This document shows positions 12,551-24,800 of a stretch of DNA of 30,000 nt, one piece after another; the first letter of the stretch is position 1, and every line of letters begins with the position of its first letter. Below the pieces are notes generated by a model. That model had not been told where the DNA came from and did no database searches. It was given only the letters and a program-made list of their open reading frames with translations. The DNA comes from Tubiluchus corallicola. Its lineage: Eukaryota > Priapulida > Priapulimorpha > Priapulimorphida > Tubiluchidae. The translations under genes were made by a program, and so were the position numbers. The DNA lies in contig JAQGDQ010000403.1 in assembly GCA_030141605.1 (NCBI GenBank), positions 1 to 30,000 on the forward strand, read 5' to 3'.

Positions 12551-12704
12551 CGGTGGAAACAGTTTTCTGTACTGAATTTTTTGTTCCATTCATCGGGAAA
12601 TGATTATTTTTCTTTCGTTATTTATGACAAATTTGAAATCTTATTTATGACTATTTATGACTATTTTGCAAGAAAAGTCATAAATAAAGTGCCCTGATTA
12701 TCTC

Positions 12705-13087
12705 AGCTTAGAAATAACATAGAGTGATGAACTTGATCTTTATGAAATGGAGATTCAGGATATGTGAATAACAAGAAAATGTTAATTGCCGACTTGTAGA
12801 CGATTTTTTCATGCAAGCACACACACATCCATGCTGAAGAGAAATTTGATGATACACCAAAAACAACACACATCACATGACGTACTTTGATCAGTTACAT
12901 AGTTTAGTTCATGTAGTAGCTGTACTTTTCAACTGCATGTAACTTTTGTCAACTTACGTCGTCAGTCATTTCTTTTTTGGGAGGATTAATGCGTTTTACT
13001 ATTACTAAATGATAGTTTTTTTAATACTAAATAGTTGTTTTTACTAAATGATGTCCTTAAAAGGAATACAAACACAAACATGTGACA
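12705..13087. other. no gene recognised
   Basis: Flank of the hAT insertion. Two or three TACTAAATGAT / TACTAAATAGTT blocks form a weak repeat at about 13000-13050. Confidence 0.4.
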
Positions 13088-13146
13088 TTGTTTGACAGAG
13101 TAGATTGTTTTGACCGACAGTTTAAGATTGGGCACGGTTTCGCTTA
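13088..13146 (+). repeat. fragment of repeat family A
   Basis: Matches the family tail: gagtagattgttttgacc, acagtttaagattggg and cggtttcgc, as at 18690-18741 and 22300-22352. The rest of the element is absent. Confidence 0.65.
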
Positions 13147-13339
13147 TAAGCATCACAGAGTATGGCTAGAAAAATGATTTCATAGAAATCCCTTACACAC
13201 TGTATTAGATGGAGTAGCCATTACATTCAACAGTCGTACATTAAGAGATAATTTATTAGCGTTTAACACTTACTAAGTCATGTGAAGTCCAGGGATAATA
13301 CGGCAAGTAACCTATTGCTTATTTCAAAAGTGGTCCCGC

Positions 13340-13540
13340 TTATGAATGCTCGCATCTTACCTCGATAAACCTTCGAAACTTGTTTGAAGAAAAAGCAGCG
13401 GTGCCATTTTTAAGTCTTTGGCTTGACTCAACGGGAGTTGAAGCCACGACCTCCCGGTGTGGGGTAACCGAACACGCTACCATTGAGATATATTGTGGAA
13501 GTTGGAATTGTACATTGTAGTCAGGTGCTGCCATCTATAT
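13340..13540 (-). mobile_element. tRNA-derived SINE
   Basis: On the minus strand a tRNA-like head has an A box (tctcaatggtagcgtg, 13473-13488) and a B box (GGCTTCAACTCCC, 13433-13445). The B box matches GGTTCRANTCC at 10 of 11 positions. It is followed by gtcaagccaaagacttaaaa, a core type I recall from widespread invertebrate SINEs. The tRNA folds poorly and lacks a proper acceptor stem, so it is not a tRNA gene. Boundaries and tail are uncertain. Confidence 0.75.
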
Positions 13541-14323
13541 GCTAATCTTGTTACATTCTACCAGCTGACTTACCTTCAGTATAATTGTATGGTCCAGTGA
13601 CTACATACACACTGGTCCTCTCCCTATCTAACATTAATGGTTCTTGTGAAGCCTGTGCAACTCTGCATAGGTCAAGTTCTATACTTGTAGACTGGTTGTG
13701 AAACAAGTTTTACTTACCGTTTTTAATTTCTAGTTTTTGTTCAATGTTCAGTGCAGCAGTTTTGCTACTCATGTTTTCTATAGTTCAATAAACACTTTTC
13801 TGTTGTGTGCAGTGCAAATATTTATTATAGATTTTTGGTTCCTATCCCTACTTCTCTGTGTCTAATCTCAATCATAACAAAGCGACTGAACAACAACTTC
13901 AAAAATGACTTTCACACGTATCACCCGATGCAAAACACGAACAGCTTCTTTTAGATTAGAGAAATTTTAAAAGGTGATATGCAGAAAACAGTATGTTAGA
14001 TACGACTTGAATTCTCTACAGCTTATTGATTACAGCTGGTGTTAAAATCACCCACTTAAAAATTGAATTACCTATTGTCACACACATCATTGGACATGCC
14101 AAGTAAACGATGCATGGAGTGACACTGATCGTCAGAGATAAGCAAAGTTCATTGAGGAATGATTCACTCAAACTATGCATAAGGTGGAACAAGGGTAAGC
14201 TATCCATTTCATTTGTGTAACTACAGCTTCCTGTACGTATACAAACCAGATGTTCTGGTCTTCCATATCATTACAATGCACTGTAAGTCTACATTCATAA
14301 AATAAATTTGACCAGAACGGGGT
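13541..14323. other. no gene recognised
   Basis: Moderately AT-rich sequence with no repeat or coding signal that I can support. The short minus frame at 14016-14207 is not recognised. Confidence 0.4.
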
Positions 14324-14813
<490 letters not shown>

Positions 14814-15350
14814 GCGCACATGATACTCTAAAGACAGGAACAAACACTGAAAACTGCAACCCTTGATGCTAATCACACACTAAAGCCTGGCAAAAGAAAG
14901 GAGTTGAAGAAATGTATGCAGCCGCCATGTTGAAAAAGCCGCAGAGTGAATGAGAAGTGAAAATGCAAGAAAAGAAAAATAATAAAGATGAACGTGCGTG
15001 TCAAAGCAATGATATCAAACTTTTATTGTTTTTCATGCAAGCTAATGGCTTAATGTTTGGAAGCGCATTGACTGGGTCGAGAATTAGATGTCTGTTCCTG
15101 CATATTTACAGCTCTGTTTGTTGTTGGGTCACCTGTTTCTTGACAGTGAATAAAGTTGTCGATCTACACAGTGCAGCAAATAGTACCCAAAACGCCAAAA
15201 ATGTGTCAAACTAGCATCTTGTTAAATCGTTTCAAGAATCTGTTAAAACTTGAAAATAGCATTAAAAAACTTCAGAATTTAGTTTCCTCTGCGTGATCTA
15301 TTACTATTTACGCGTGCTCTTGCGAGTCTGGATGCGTAATTACATAGGGA
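14814..15350. other. 537 bp between the direct repeats
   Basis: No primer-binding site follows copy 1 and no convincing polypurine tract precedes copy 2, so a retrotransposon interior is not supported. A YY1-like GCCGCCATGTTG lies at 14921-14932. The plus frame 14957-15214 is unrecognised. Confidence 0.5.
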
Positions 15351-15900
<550 letters not shown>

Positions 15901-16169
15901 TCACTCATACACAGCAGTGCGTCAAGTTAACATACACATACATTTCATTGCTAAGGATTTGCATGCTAGTCGTGAGGACCAAGGACCATGTCTACATGTA
16001 ACCACACATTGGATTTATTTAACGAAAATCTATTTTTCTGATGATCGATTATTGATACGTTTACAATGGCTGCCAACAAAGGGCGCTATCGTGTGCTTTA
16101 CGCTCTGCATTGAAATTGCAACAGTTTTATTTAGCCAATGAGATATCGTGTTTCGGGATCTGGATTCTG
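15901..16169. other. no gene recognised
   Basis: Spacer between direct-repeat copy 2 and the 3' end of the non-LTR fragment. Confidence 0.4.
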
Positions 16170-16985
16170 ATTGGATTTTAGATTTAATAGATTTATTTCG
16201 CAATAAACGTATACATATACATTACATGTGCATCGATAATCAGTTTTTGTTAATACAAAATTATGATAAAATTCATGAATTCTGCGCTAGAAACCTAAGA
16301 AGCTAGCTTATGGTAGGCCACTAGAATTAGTTACGAAAAAAATTACAATATATACAGATATAAATACGGGTGGGAAGTAATAAAAATATTATTATACTAG
16401 AGGGGAAGTTTTTGAAAATGAAAAACAACAAATCATGATTGAGTGATCAGTTATATGTTTCAAGTAAGTTTAATTTATAATTTTTTTTAAATATGGACAG
16501 CGAGTTGGCATTTTTAATAGCTGCAACAATTGAATTCCATATGTAAGGGCCATTGTATTTAATAGAAAATTTTCTAACACTTGTGTTGCACTGTATGTAG
16601 TGATAGTTCAGTCTATAACGTTTGCCGTAATTATGTATCTCAGCATTCAAACAAAAATAATCAGTAAATAAGGGAGGCAATAATTTATGAGAGAATTTCT
16701 ACATGAAAATGGCAGTTTGGAACTTATTAATGTCATAAATGTTTAGAAAGTTTAGTCTTTTAAATATTGGTGGTGTATGGTCCTGATAACCGGCAAATGT
16801 TATAGCTCGAACTATTTTCTTCTGAATCAGATGAATTTTTTTCAATCGATTGGTGTATGTGCTTCCCTAAATAATGTTTGAATTATCAAGATATCGTAAA
16901 ACAAAGAGAATTATATAATAATAAAAGTACTGATTTAGGCAATATGTGTCTAACTCTGTATATAATACCTATGGTTGGTTGCTAA
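16170..16985 (-). mobile_element. 5'-truncated non-LTR retrotransposon (CR1/Jockey-like), 3' end
   Basis: Includes the RT remnant at 16447-16985 and a ~275-bp 3' UTR on the minus strand. That UTR ends near aaataaatctattaaatc, which resembles the AT-rich tails of CR1/Jockey-type elements. Loss of the 5' part is the usual result of incomplete reverse transcription. The exact clade is not determined and no target duplication was identified. Confidence 0.75.
16447..16985 (-). pseudogene. decayed C-terminal end of a non-LTR reverse transcriptase
   Basis: Minus-strand reading gives IGIIYRVRHILPKSVLLLLY, then after a frameshift near 16885-16900 GSTYTNRLKKIHLIQKKIVR. The end is RKFSIKYNGPYIWNSI and a TGA stop at 16447-16449. 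This order (RVRHLLP, YNSL, WG.TY, LQKK, F.I.Y.GP.LWNS) is typical of the region after the RT palm in CR1/Jockey-type elements. In-frame TAG codons at 16867-16869 and 16699-16701 plus the frameshift show it is dead. The catalytic FADD region is not included. Confidence 0.85.
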
Positions 16986-18135
16986 GGTTGGCTTCCTTTT
17001 AAGTAAACATTAATGCCAAAACACCTGTACTGGGTGACCTGTGATGTGACGTCATGTGACAGTCTAACGTCTTGACATAGTTTTGTATAACCATATATGT
17101 TTGACCAGGGGTGTTGACCTAGCGGACATCCTGAAATAGATGACGTACTAGAACTTGAACTTTTCTTAAAGTTTAATACAAACGAACCAAAGAAGTACTT
17201 TCCATAAAAGTAATCATGGGCTTCGTGAGCTATATGCCATTTCATTTGTTGCGTACAGGACGAGAAGGAATCCACTGGATCCATTTGGCAAGTGTGATGC
17301 TGACCGAAAGGCCCTTATTTACGAGCTTGTAGTTGGTCGACGCCTGTAATCAGACGTTTTGAGGCTGTGGAAGAGAAATGTAGTAATGCGCGTGAACTGA
17401 TAACTCAGGTCTCAGTATACGTAGCATAAGCCTGGTGATGATATAATTAATAACAACCGGGTTTATTAATAAAATATAATAAGCGTAGCATATATACAAG
17501 CATGACAACAAGTACGATGAGTTCTGCAGCCACCACCGGACCTAGTTAGTTTGTGACGTGTGCGCTACGAATGCTCTGATTATTTTTTCAAAATTTCCAC
17601 AAAGTGATCGAAACTTGTTTCAAACGTTTTGCCGTCAAAATGGCTGCGCCTAACAATCACCACAGGAGTTGAAATTAATTTTATACAGCGCTGCGACTAA
17701 TAAAAGTTCTGTGCGCAACAAGACAGGATGTAGCTGACAGCATTCGAGATGATTTTTTTTTACTTTTACGTAAGAACAGTGTTTTCTTGTGCTTTAAACC
17801 TGAGATTATTTATTTCAAATATTGAGATGGTCTCTTGGGGTAAATGCTGTCCATTTCTTATACAATAGTTAAATATGCCAGAGCAACTACCCAGATTAAA
17901 TTCCCAGAATTCATAAGCATTTTTGCCTCTAACTCGTGACAGAACCATGTGGCTATTGATACGAATTTACAGTAGGCAATGGGGTCAATAAAAATGTACA
18001 GATTCAACTCGTAATTTGCCAATAAATTATCACGAGGCTATAAATCACGATTCTGCGCTTCGCGGAACATGTTTTATAATGATAAACTTTTGTAATGATT
18101 AATTGTTACAATACCAATGTCAAGATTATTATAAA
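16986..18135. other. 1.1 kb without a recognised gene
   Basis: The minus frame 16982-17284 (100 codons, containing KWHIAHEAHDYFYGKYFFGS) is unusually protein-like but matches nothing I know. An LTR-like arrangement, TATA (gtatatatgc) followed by AATAAA on the minus strand, lies at about 17460-17510. It has no definable ends. A CRE-like TGACGTCA lies near 17046. Confidence 0.4.
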
Positions 18136-18784
18136 AAGGAAGACAGGATGACTTCTACCCCATTTTCAAATCCAATAAAAAGTATACCTTTTAACACAAT
18201 TAATACGGCAAAAGCGTTTCCGATAATTAAACTATAGGTTAAAAACTTAGTTAACGGCGGGCGAGCCCAACTATTGATGACGCCACAAATTAACGTAATT
18301 TTCAACAGCAAAAATATTTCACGAGCGTGTTGCACGTGCTTGCGAAAGTGAAAATTGAAGTACAGTGCTACTGGAGATATTCAGCGTGTTGTATTAAAAC
18401 TAGGCAAGTTTTAAGACAAAAATTAAAATTTCAAATTTACCGCTACTCTCACGCATGAGCTGTCGAACGTGTGTAGTCCGCCACAAGCTAACACATACGA
18501 ACTGAGAAGCACAGCACCTATTTTTGTGCAATGCGTTTCCGAAATGCAGGCGCTAGTGCCCGTTCTCACTAGCAAATGGCGAAATGCATGTAACAGCTAA
18601 GAACTAGTGGCGCGAACGCGAAATTTTGTTTGTGTAATAATTCTTTCACGTAAGTCATTTTTGAAAAAAGTATGTTTCCTGTCAATATTTGAAAGAGTAG
18701 ACTGTTTTGTCCTACAGTCTGAGATTGGGTCCGGTTTTGCGATACTGATATTACAAATTCACATTTAGTTAAATTATGATACCA
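18136..18784 (+). repeat. dispersed repeat family A, copy 2
   Basis: Matches 1886-2490 from ACAGGATGA through ggtccggttttgc with many substitutions and small indels. Beyond 18741 it continues as gatattacaaattc and ttaaattatgata, which are shared instead with 22355-22394. So the three members share different portions. Confidence 0.82.
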
Positions 18785-18990
18785 AGCTTGAACGACAGGA
18801 AATGTGAAAAAGTGCATGCACATAAAAATACGCTGGCAATTTACCTTTCGTTACAGGAATGATGTCACAAACCCATAATTATTTTTTAATGTCAAACTTG
18901 AAGGACAGGAAATGTTACAGGAAGTGACACTTTTTACATTTCCTAGTTTGGTATCAAAACTTAATTAGTTGTGGGTTTGTTACATTACCA
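18773..18990. repeat. imperfect inverted repeat after family A copy 2
   Basis: A left arm containing tgataccaagcttgaacg and aggaaatgtgaaaaagtg is mirrored by cactttttacatttcctagt and ttggtatcaaaac near 18925-18965. A second direct copy of caaacttgaaggacaggaaa lies at about 18893. It probably represents a decayed foldback or MITE terminus. Confidence 0.55.
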
Positions 18991-19213
18991 TTATCAGCAC
19001 ATTTGCATGCATGCACGCCTGGAAGCTGCTGAACAAACGTTCAACTTCAAAGACGCGAGGTTTCTCACACGTCGAAAATATAGCATTATGAACTAGAATG
19101 TCCTCAAGAAAATGTTCTCTCGTCAAAGCTAGTGGACAGTCCTTAATAGTAAAATAAATCGTTGTATTGGTTGTGTAAAGCTGATTATTTGTGTTTTAGG
19201 GATGGCAAAACTA
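18991..19213. other. no gene recognised
   Basis: Spacer before the LTR-like sequence. Confidence 0.4.
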
Positions 19214-19506
19214 TGAAGAGTCAGATTATAAAACTACACGTTTATTGAACATCAAACACAATAAATATAACAGATAGTAATGCCAAGCCCCTGATCTAGC
19301 CTGCTCTCCCTCAGCTCCAGACTCATTCCCCTTAGCTGGGCGCATCACAATGCTTATATATCGTGCGCCGAGCTTCGACGCATTGACGCCTACGCCTCGA
19401 TTCTGAATCACTTACTCACGTAACACCACTCCTTAGCTGGGCTTCATGCAAGCATTCATCAGCATAATTACCTATCATAATCTAACGGTTTTAACATAGT
19501 TTAACA
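19214..19506 (-). mobile_element. probable LTR of a Ty3/Gypsy-type element
   Basis: On the minus strand a polypurine tract (agtaaaagagggg) is followed by TGTTAAACTATG, a typical LTR start. Inside are a TATA-like gatatataagc and then, near the other end, ttcaataaacg as a poly(A) signal, ending about cttca. The length is about 293 bp. No gag, pol or second LTR is recognised and no target duplication was found. It is therefore a 3' LTR remnant, or a truncated copy. Confidence 0.55.
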
Positions 19507-19577
19507 GCCCCTCTTTTACTCTGCCCTTTCTAATAAAGAATTTATCGTATCGTTTAACAGGTCCTCTTTTACTTTAA
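19507..19577 (-). other. polypurine tract and a second near copy
   Basis: The polypurine-LTR junction sequence occurs twice: gtttaacagcccctctttta at 19499-19518 and gtttaacaggtcctctttta about 58 bp later. The second copy is in the expected internal side of the element. Confidence 0.5.
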
Positions 19578-20623
19578 CTTTTGGATAATTCAATTTCTTC
19601 TAGGGCCTCAGGAATCACACGAAATGACCACAGGGACGGTAGCTACTGTCTTCATCCACAGACAGCGAAGGCCGTGCTGCTGTATAAATGCTATTGGACA
19701 GAAGAAAATCATTTTAATTACTCTAAATTTCAATTTATTTTGTATTGTCCCATCACACGTTTTTTAGTTTTGGATAGTGCTGCCACCTTCAGGTGCTCTT
19801 GTTAAAATTGTTGAACTTTCTCTTTACTGTTTAAATTTTCATTGGCTTCTACAGTCTTTAGGAATGCATAATCTCTAAACCTGTTTTCACACCTAAATGA
19901 TTTCACCTGTAGTTTATGGTCACTTGGTTTTCTGTTTTTCAACATGACACTACTTCACTGTTTGTGTAGACAGACACTTCAGAATAAAATCTTAAAACTA
20001 AATTTCAAGTTTTTTGGTTTCGTCAAACCAGTTATAACATTTGATTACCCGAAACTTGAAATCTTCATTCTTAATGTAGTTAAAAGATTCCTCTAAATCT
20101 CCATCTGTAGGGAAAAATTTACCCACTCCAGTCTAAAGCACAGCCCATGTTTGCTTACTTTAACCGTCACCCGTAAGAACAAGAGATTTTTAAATATTTT
20201 AAAAAAGAAAAGTGTACATCTGCTCGCTTCTTTGCAATCAAGAATTTCTAAGCACGTTTCGTAAAACACTCGTTTAACAACTGCCAACAAACACTTTAAC
20301 AGTTGTGAGTCGAGAAATGTCAACTTGTGAATAATTTTAGCAACTTTAGTAAAGGCAAGCGGAAGAGTGAATTTCAAATTAACAGAGTTTTCGTGCTTTA
20401 CTGGCTAATATGATAGATCGTAATATATATTTTTTAGACTCTATAGGAAAAATGTGTTATAGCCTAAAAATCACCCTCCCTATCTTATAATCCTTAGGGT
20501 GATGTGCGCGACATGCGCTAAATACAAGTCCAACAGTCTTTTAGATGTAATTTATGATTTACTATTGTCCAAAATGGGCAATCATCGTCTCATCCCAAAA
20601 TCAGTATCACATCATGACATATT
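19578..20623. other. 1 kb without a recognised gene
   Basis: AT-rich sequence. The frames 19581-19805 (plus) and 20093-20377 (minus) show no domain. GTGCTGCCACCT at 19777-19788 is one of four related motifs in the window. Confidence 0.45.
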
Positions 20624-20626
20624 TGA

Positions 20627-20675
<49 letters not shown>

Positions 20676-20881
20676 TGACTGACTGACTGACTGACTGACT
20701 GACTGACTGACTGACTGACTGACTGACTGACTGACTGACTGACTGACTGACTGACTGACTGACTGACTGACTGACTGACTGACTGACTGACTGACTGACT
20801 GACTGACTGACTGAGACTGACTGACTGACTGACTGACTGACTGACTGACTGACTGACTGACTGAGACTGACTGACTGACTG
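20624..20881. repeat. (CTGG)n(CTGA)n tetranucleotide array
   Basis: About ten CTGG units followed by about fifty CTGA units. The phase is broken twice by CTGAGACTGA, at 20811 and 20861, exactly 50 bp apart, so one 50-bp block was duplicated. The Ser-Gln-Ser-Val frames on minus are artefacts. Confidence 0.97.
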
Positions 20882-21513
20882 ACATATTATGAGCAACTCG
20901 ACTTCGTTTTATCTGAAGCAAATAAAAACATTTTCTGCTAAGCAAATGTCAAAAAGATAATTAACTGCTACAATGAAAATGTGTAATAATATTATGAAAT
21001 ATGAAGAAATCAAACTTACATCTTTGCCGCATCTTACTAACTTGCTAAAGAGAACTCGACTGACAAAATTTCGTTATAAAACGACACGACGTACTGAACA
21101 AGAATGACTTCTTTCCTATCCTGTCTGCAAAATGAGGCCAATGGCCTATTTCCTGTCCTAGCTCACCTATCTATCAACAGCCTAAATTTGCAAAAAAACA
21201 AACACAAGGAGGCACCACGTGCTTATATCCAAAACAGGTGACTTTAATGGTGATAACTCGTACGAAGATACAAAAAGCCAAAACAAAGTTGTTAACATTT
21301 GGAACAGCAACATGACATTTTTATTTTCAGTTCTGTCACACAAGCAAACTGATGACTGCTAAAGTATTGATTCAAATAATTATTTACAAGAATTATTATT
21401 ACTTGATCATTTCTGCTAAACTAAATACACATTCTAATGTTCGTCAGGATTTGCAGGCCCTCATTTTTACAAGTGGTTGTTGTAGTTTTTAAGAATAGCT
21501 TTAATAGCTATTT
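20882..21513. other. region downstream of the ZIP gene, nothing recognised
   Basis: AT-rich with several AATAAA hexamers on the minus strand. It may include a longer 3' UTR. Confidence 0.4.
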
Positions 21514-21519
21514 TTTATT
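21514..21519 (-). terminator. candidate poly(A) signal of the ZIP gene
   Basis: AATAAA on the minus strand about 210 bp after the stop codon. The region is AT-rich and has other AATAAA hexamers (for example near 21320), so the choice is uncertain. Confidence 0.35.
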
Positions 21520-21729
21520 TTCTTAATTATGTACAATCTGCAAGAGAAATTATTAATTATTTTACAACAATGGATTATAATTTAAATGACATTTACAATT
21601 TTAGTACTCAGGGTACGATAAAACCTGATTTGGTATAACACAGCACTAAATCACGGAAAAATCACAAATTATATTCATTGCAGACGCTTCCAGTGCAAAA
21701 AATGTTTCACCATTTTAGAAAATGATAAC

Positions 21730-21858
21730 TTAAATTGTAATGTGATCCTCAAAAATTGCTATCGTGAACATGGCGCCTATGCCAATCAGCAATCCAAGAT
21801 TTTGTACTAGAAAGGTTGTACATTTTGCACCCGTTGACATTCCTTTCAATTCTGGCAT
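21730..21858 (-). CDS. SLC39A: ZIP exon E: TM8 and C-terminus
   Basis: 129 nt including the TAA stop (21730-21732), phase 0. The product starts [10 protein letters not shown] and has TM8 ([20 protein letters not shown]) and a short tail, FEDHITI. That length is normal for the family. The acceptor gtgtttttcAG is made from the last, altered unit of a 33-bp tandem array. The upstream array is open in the same frame, so the exon alone cannot show its own start. The join to LVDM and the phase decide it. Confidence 0.93.
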   Translation of the reverse strand: MPELKGMSTGAKCTTFLVQNLGLLIGIGAMFTIAIFEDHITI

Positions 21859-24800
21859 CTGAAAAACACAACAAGAGAGCGTGATAGATCTCGGAAAGAC
21901 ACAACAAGACAGTGTGATAGATCTCGGAAAGACACAACAAGACAGCGTGATAGATCTCGTGAAGACACAACAAGACATCGTGATAGATCTCGGAAAGACA
22001 CAACAAGACAGTGTGATAGATCTCGGAAAGACACAACAAGACAGTGTGATAGATCTCGGAAAGACACAACAAGGCAGCGTGTTAGATCTCGGAAAGACAC
22101 AACAAGACAGCGTGATAGATCTCGGAAAGACACAACAAGACAGCGTGATAGATCTCGTGAAGACACAACAAGACAGTGTGATAGATCTCGGAAAAACAAC
22201 ATGGAGAAAAACAATAAAGTCTCATAGTACAAAATGTACTACTATGTAACAATTCTTTCACGTAAGTCATTTTTGAAAAAAAGTATGTTTCCTTTCAATA
22301 TTTGAAAGAGTAGATTGTTCTGACCTACAGTTTGAGATTAGGACCGGTTTTGCTGATATTACAAATTCGCAATTAGTTAAATTATGATACAATGTGAAAA
22401 TTATATTTGATTCCCCGAAAACGTACGATACTATCTTTTTGACTGAAATAATTATGATGACTTATGTGAAAGAATTATTACAGTACTATCCAACTCAATA
22501 CATCTCCCCTCCCCATCTCCTCGAAGTTACTCGCAAGTATTAAAACTGACCCGAATAACCTGGCTGACCTGACCGATCTGGTGACCTAAGTGACACGATC
22601 TGACAAAAATTTGGCCCAAGGCACACGACATACTTGTTCCAATAACATTCTGTTAAACAGTTTAACAGTTAGCATGCCTGCCTGCGAAAACAATTTAATC
22701 CAATTATGACTTATTACTCTGTTAGTTCAGTCAAGACGTAGAGATGTATAGAAGCAACGCATAAATTAGTAATAGCAAATTTTGTATATAACTACATACG
22801 CTCTATATGTTATTAATTATTGAATAAATAAGTTTATACACATTTGTTACATTACATACCATATCTACTAGCGCAATGTAAAGAAACATCCCAGCTGTGG
22901 CTGCAAAGATCCACTCTCTTGCTACTTGATTCACGCCAACTGCAATGCCAATGTACAAGCCTCCAAAACACGTACAAGCACAAAACAGGTTAATCAAAAG
23001 TGCTTGTTTGACGCTGAGCCCAGTGGAAAGATACAACGCAAAGTCACCTAAAATTGTGATAAAAGAATTTGTCTCAGAAAATAAATTACAGTCTTTGATA
23101 CTTTTAGTAGTACTGCACAGAATAATTATAATAAACGTGAACAATAACTGTGACAGAGTAGCAAAAGTAGTAAGAGCAGGAGGGCAGCAGAAACTGCAGC
23201 AGAGCAGAAGCCATGGCGGCAGCAACATCATCATCATCATCAGTATTCCGAAGGAAGCACACGTTATTCAGTGCCGTATTATAAGATTGTTTCAGGGATG
23301 AGAATGACAAATTGCAAAAAACTCTGAAACAGGCCGGGGTTTTGGGGCCACCTAGGCCACCAATGGGGTTGAGGGGCAAAGCCCCCTTGGAGCCAGCAAC
23401 AAATTGCAATTTTGTGACCATAGAGAGCCTCTAAGTGAACTTAAAATATCAGTTACCTTGTTTCATGCATAATTTAAAATACCCAACTATCAAGGATACA
23501 TGATATCTAATTGTCTCAAAAACGCCAAGTACTGGCCGCTCCTATGCAAAAGTATATAAAAACTGTCTGCAATTGACTCAAATAACTCCGCACAATCGAT
23601 TCTATATTTTTATACATAGAGATATACACGTAGTTACATTGATGTACGTGATGTAAACAAAGTGACGTCCTGCCAACTAGCGGTCAGCTTGTGAAATAAT
23701 GTACTGGGTCCGTAAAAATTTTCTCAACGAATTTACGCGTTTTACAAAAAATGACACTACTGGTCTTCCAAAAACTCGGAATTCCGCGTGTCCGCGGAAT
23801 ATTCTCATCCCTGGTTTGTTTATCGAACCACCCATCACATACAAATATGTAATGCATCAGTAACAAACAAACAATCATCAAACTTGATTACAATGACAGA
23901 TCAACAGTGAAAAAGACGTTTTACTTGACACAAAATTTCCATACAAAGGAATATTGCGGCCCCAGCATACAGAACAAATAACCATTAATTCATATAAGTA
24001 TTAAAGATAATAATTCTCACAACAGTACTACATAAGTTAGTATTAATACTGTTTGCACAATTGTTCTCAATTTCACATAGAACAATAAATGACTTCTAGT
24101 AAATGTAGACCTGCGTTAACTCAAATGTAGATTTAGGTAATTCAAATGCGTCTTGGTAACTCAAATGTAGACTTTGGTAGTTCAAATGTGTTAACAATGG
24201 TTTTCAAGAAATCTTAAGCGTTTTTGGTAAGTCAAATGTAGACACATGTCAAGTCAAATGTGACATTGGTATCTCAAATGTGGATAGGTGGTAAAGTTTA
24301 AGGATGTTAAATTTAATCTTTTTAATTTCAATTTAATAATTGCTCTTAAGTTAAAATAACAACGTTATAGGTTCACTAATATTCTGCAAACTTTACATAC
24401 CATTGGAACTGTACATTCTTAAAATAAACAATGTTTCTTAAGAGAAACTAATTCATGAATGCAGTGCTAAAATGCATTCACTGTTCATTGGGAAGTGGGA
24501 ACCGATTTATTCTTTTCGGCCGACATTTTTGTAAAACGTTGACAAATAAAATGTAGAATTGGTGTATACATTAATAATTGTATAATTGTTAACTTATTTA
24601 GGTACAACACTTTTAAGTGTTCTTATCAAATAAACATTTTCTTTTGTTTGAAAAATGTATTAACGTCCATACAAATAGTTGCAAATTAATTAAATATAAT
24701 AAAAATTGATGCTGCCGATAGCACCATGACCATAAAATATAATTTTAATTTGGTTTTATCTTTTTGTAATTTGCACTTAAATGAGTTAATTACCAATTTA

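Larger units (their letters stand above)
11379..12696. mobile_element. non-autonomous hAT-superfamily DNA transposon, 1318 bp
   Basis: The terminal inverted repeats are perfect for 23 bp and begin CAGGGCACTTTATTTATGAC. They are flanked on both sides by the identical 8-bp target duplication ATTATCTC (11371-11378, 12697-12704). The CAGGG start and 8-bp duplication are hallmarks of hAT. Subterminal TTATTTATGACTATTTATGAC-type repeats lie inside both ends and probably bind transposase. No hAT transposase or BED zinc finger is encoded. The only frame over 60 codons (11825-12028) is unrecognised, so the element depends on a transposase made elsewhere. The intact ends and duplication suggest a fairly recent insertion. 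Confidence 0.95.

Noticed and set aside
13384-13512. Functional tRNA gene on minus
   Set aside because: A and B boxes are present but no matching acceptor or anticodon stems; the downstream core is SINE-like.
17440-17720. Second LTR on minus (TATA then AATAAA)
   Set aside because: The TATA and poly(A)-like motifs are suggestive, but no TG/CA ends, polypurine tract or repeat partner could be found.
20607-20945. Ser-Gln-Ser-Val repeat protein of 112 residues
   Set aside because: Translation of the CTGA tetranucleotide array; all frames are equivalent.
21881-22249. Open frames with [11 protein letters not shown] or [11 protein letters not shown] repeats
   Set aside because: A 33-bp period keeps all frames open; this is array sequence, and only 21730-21858 is coding.
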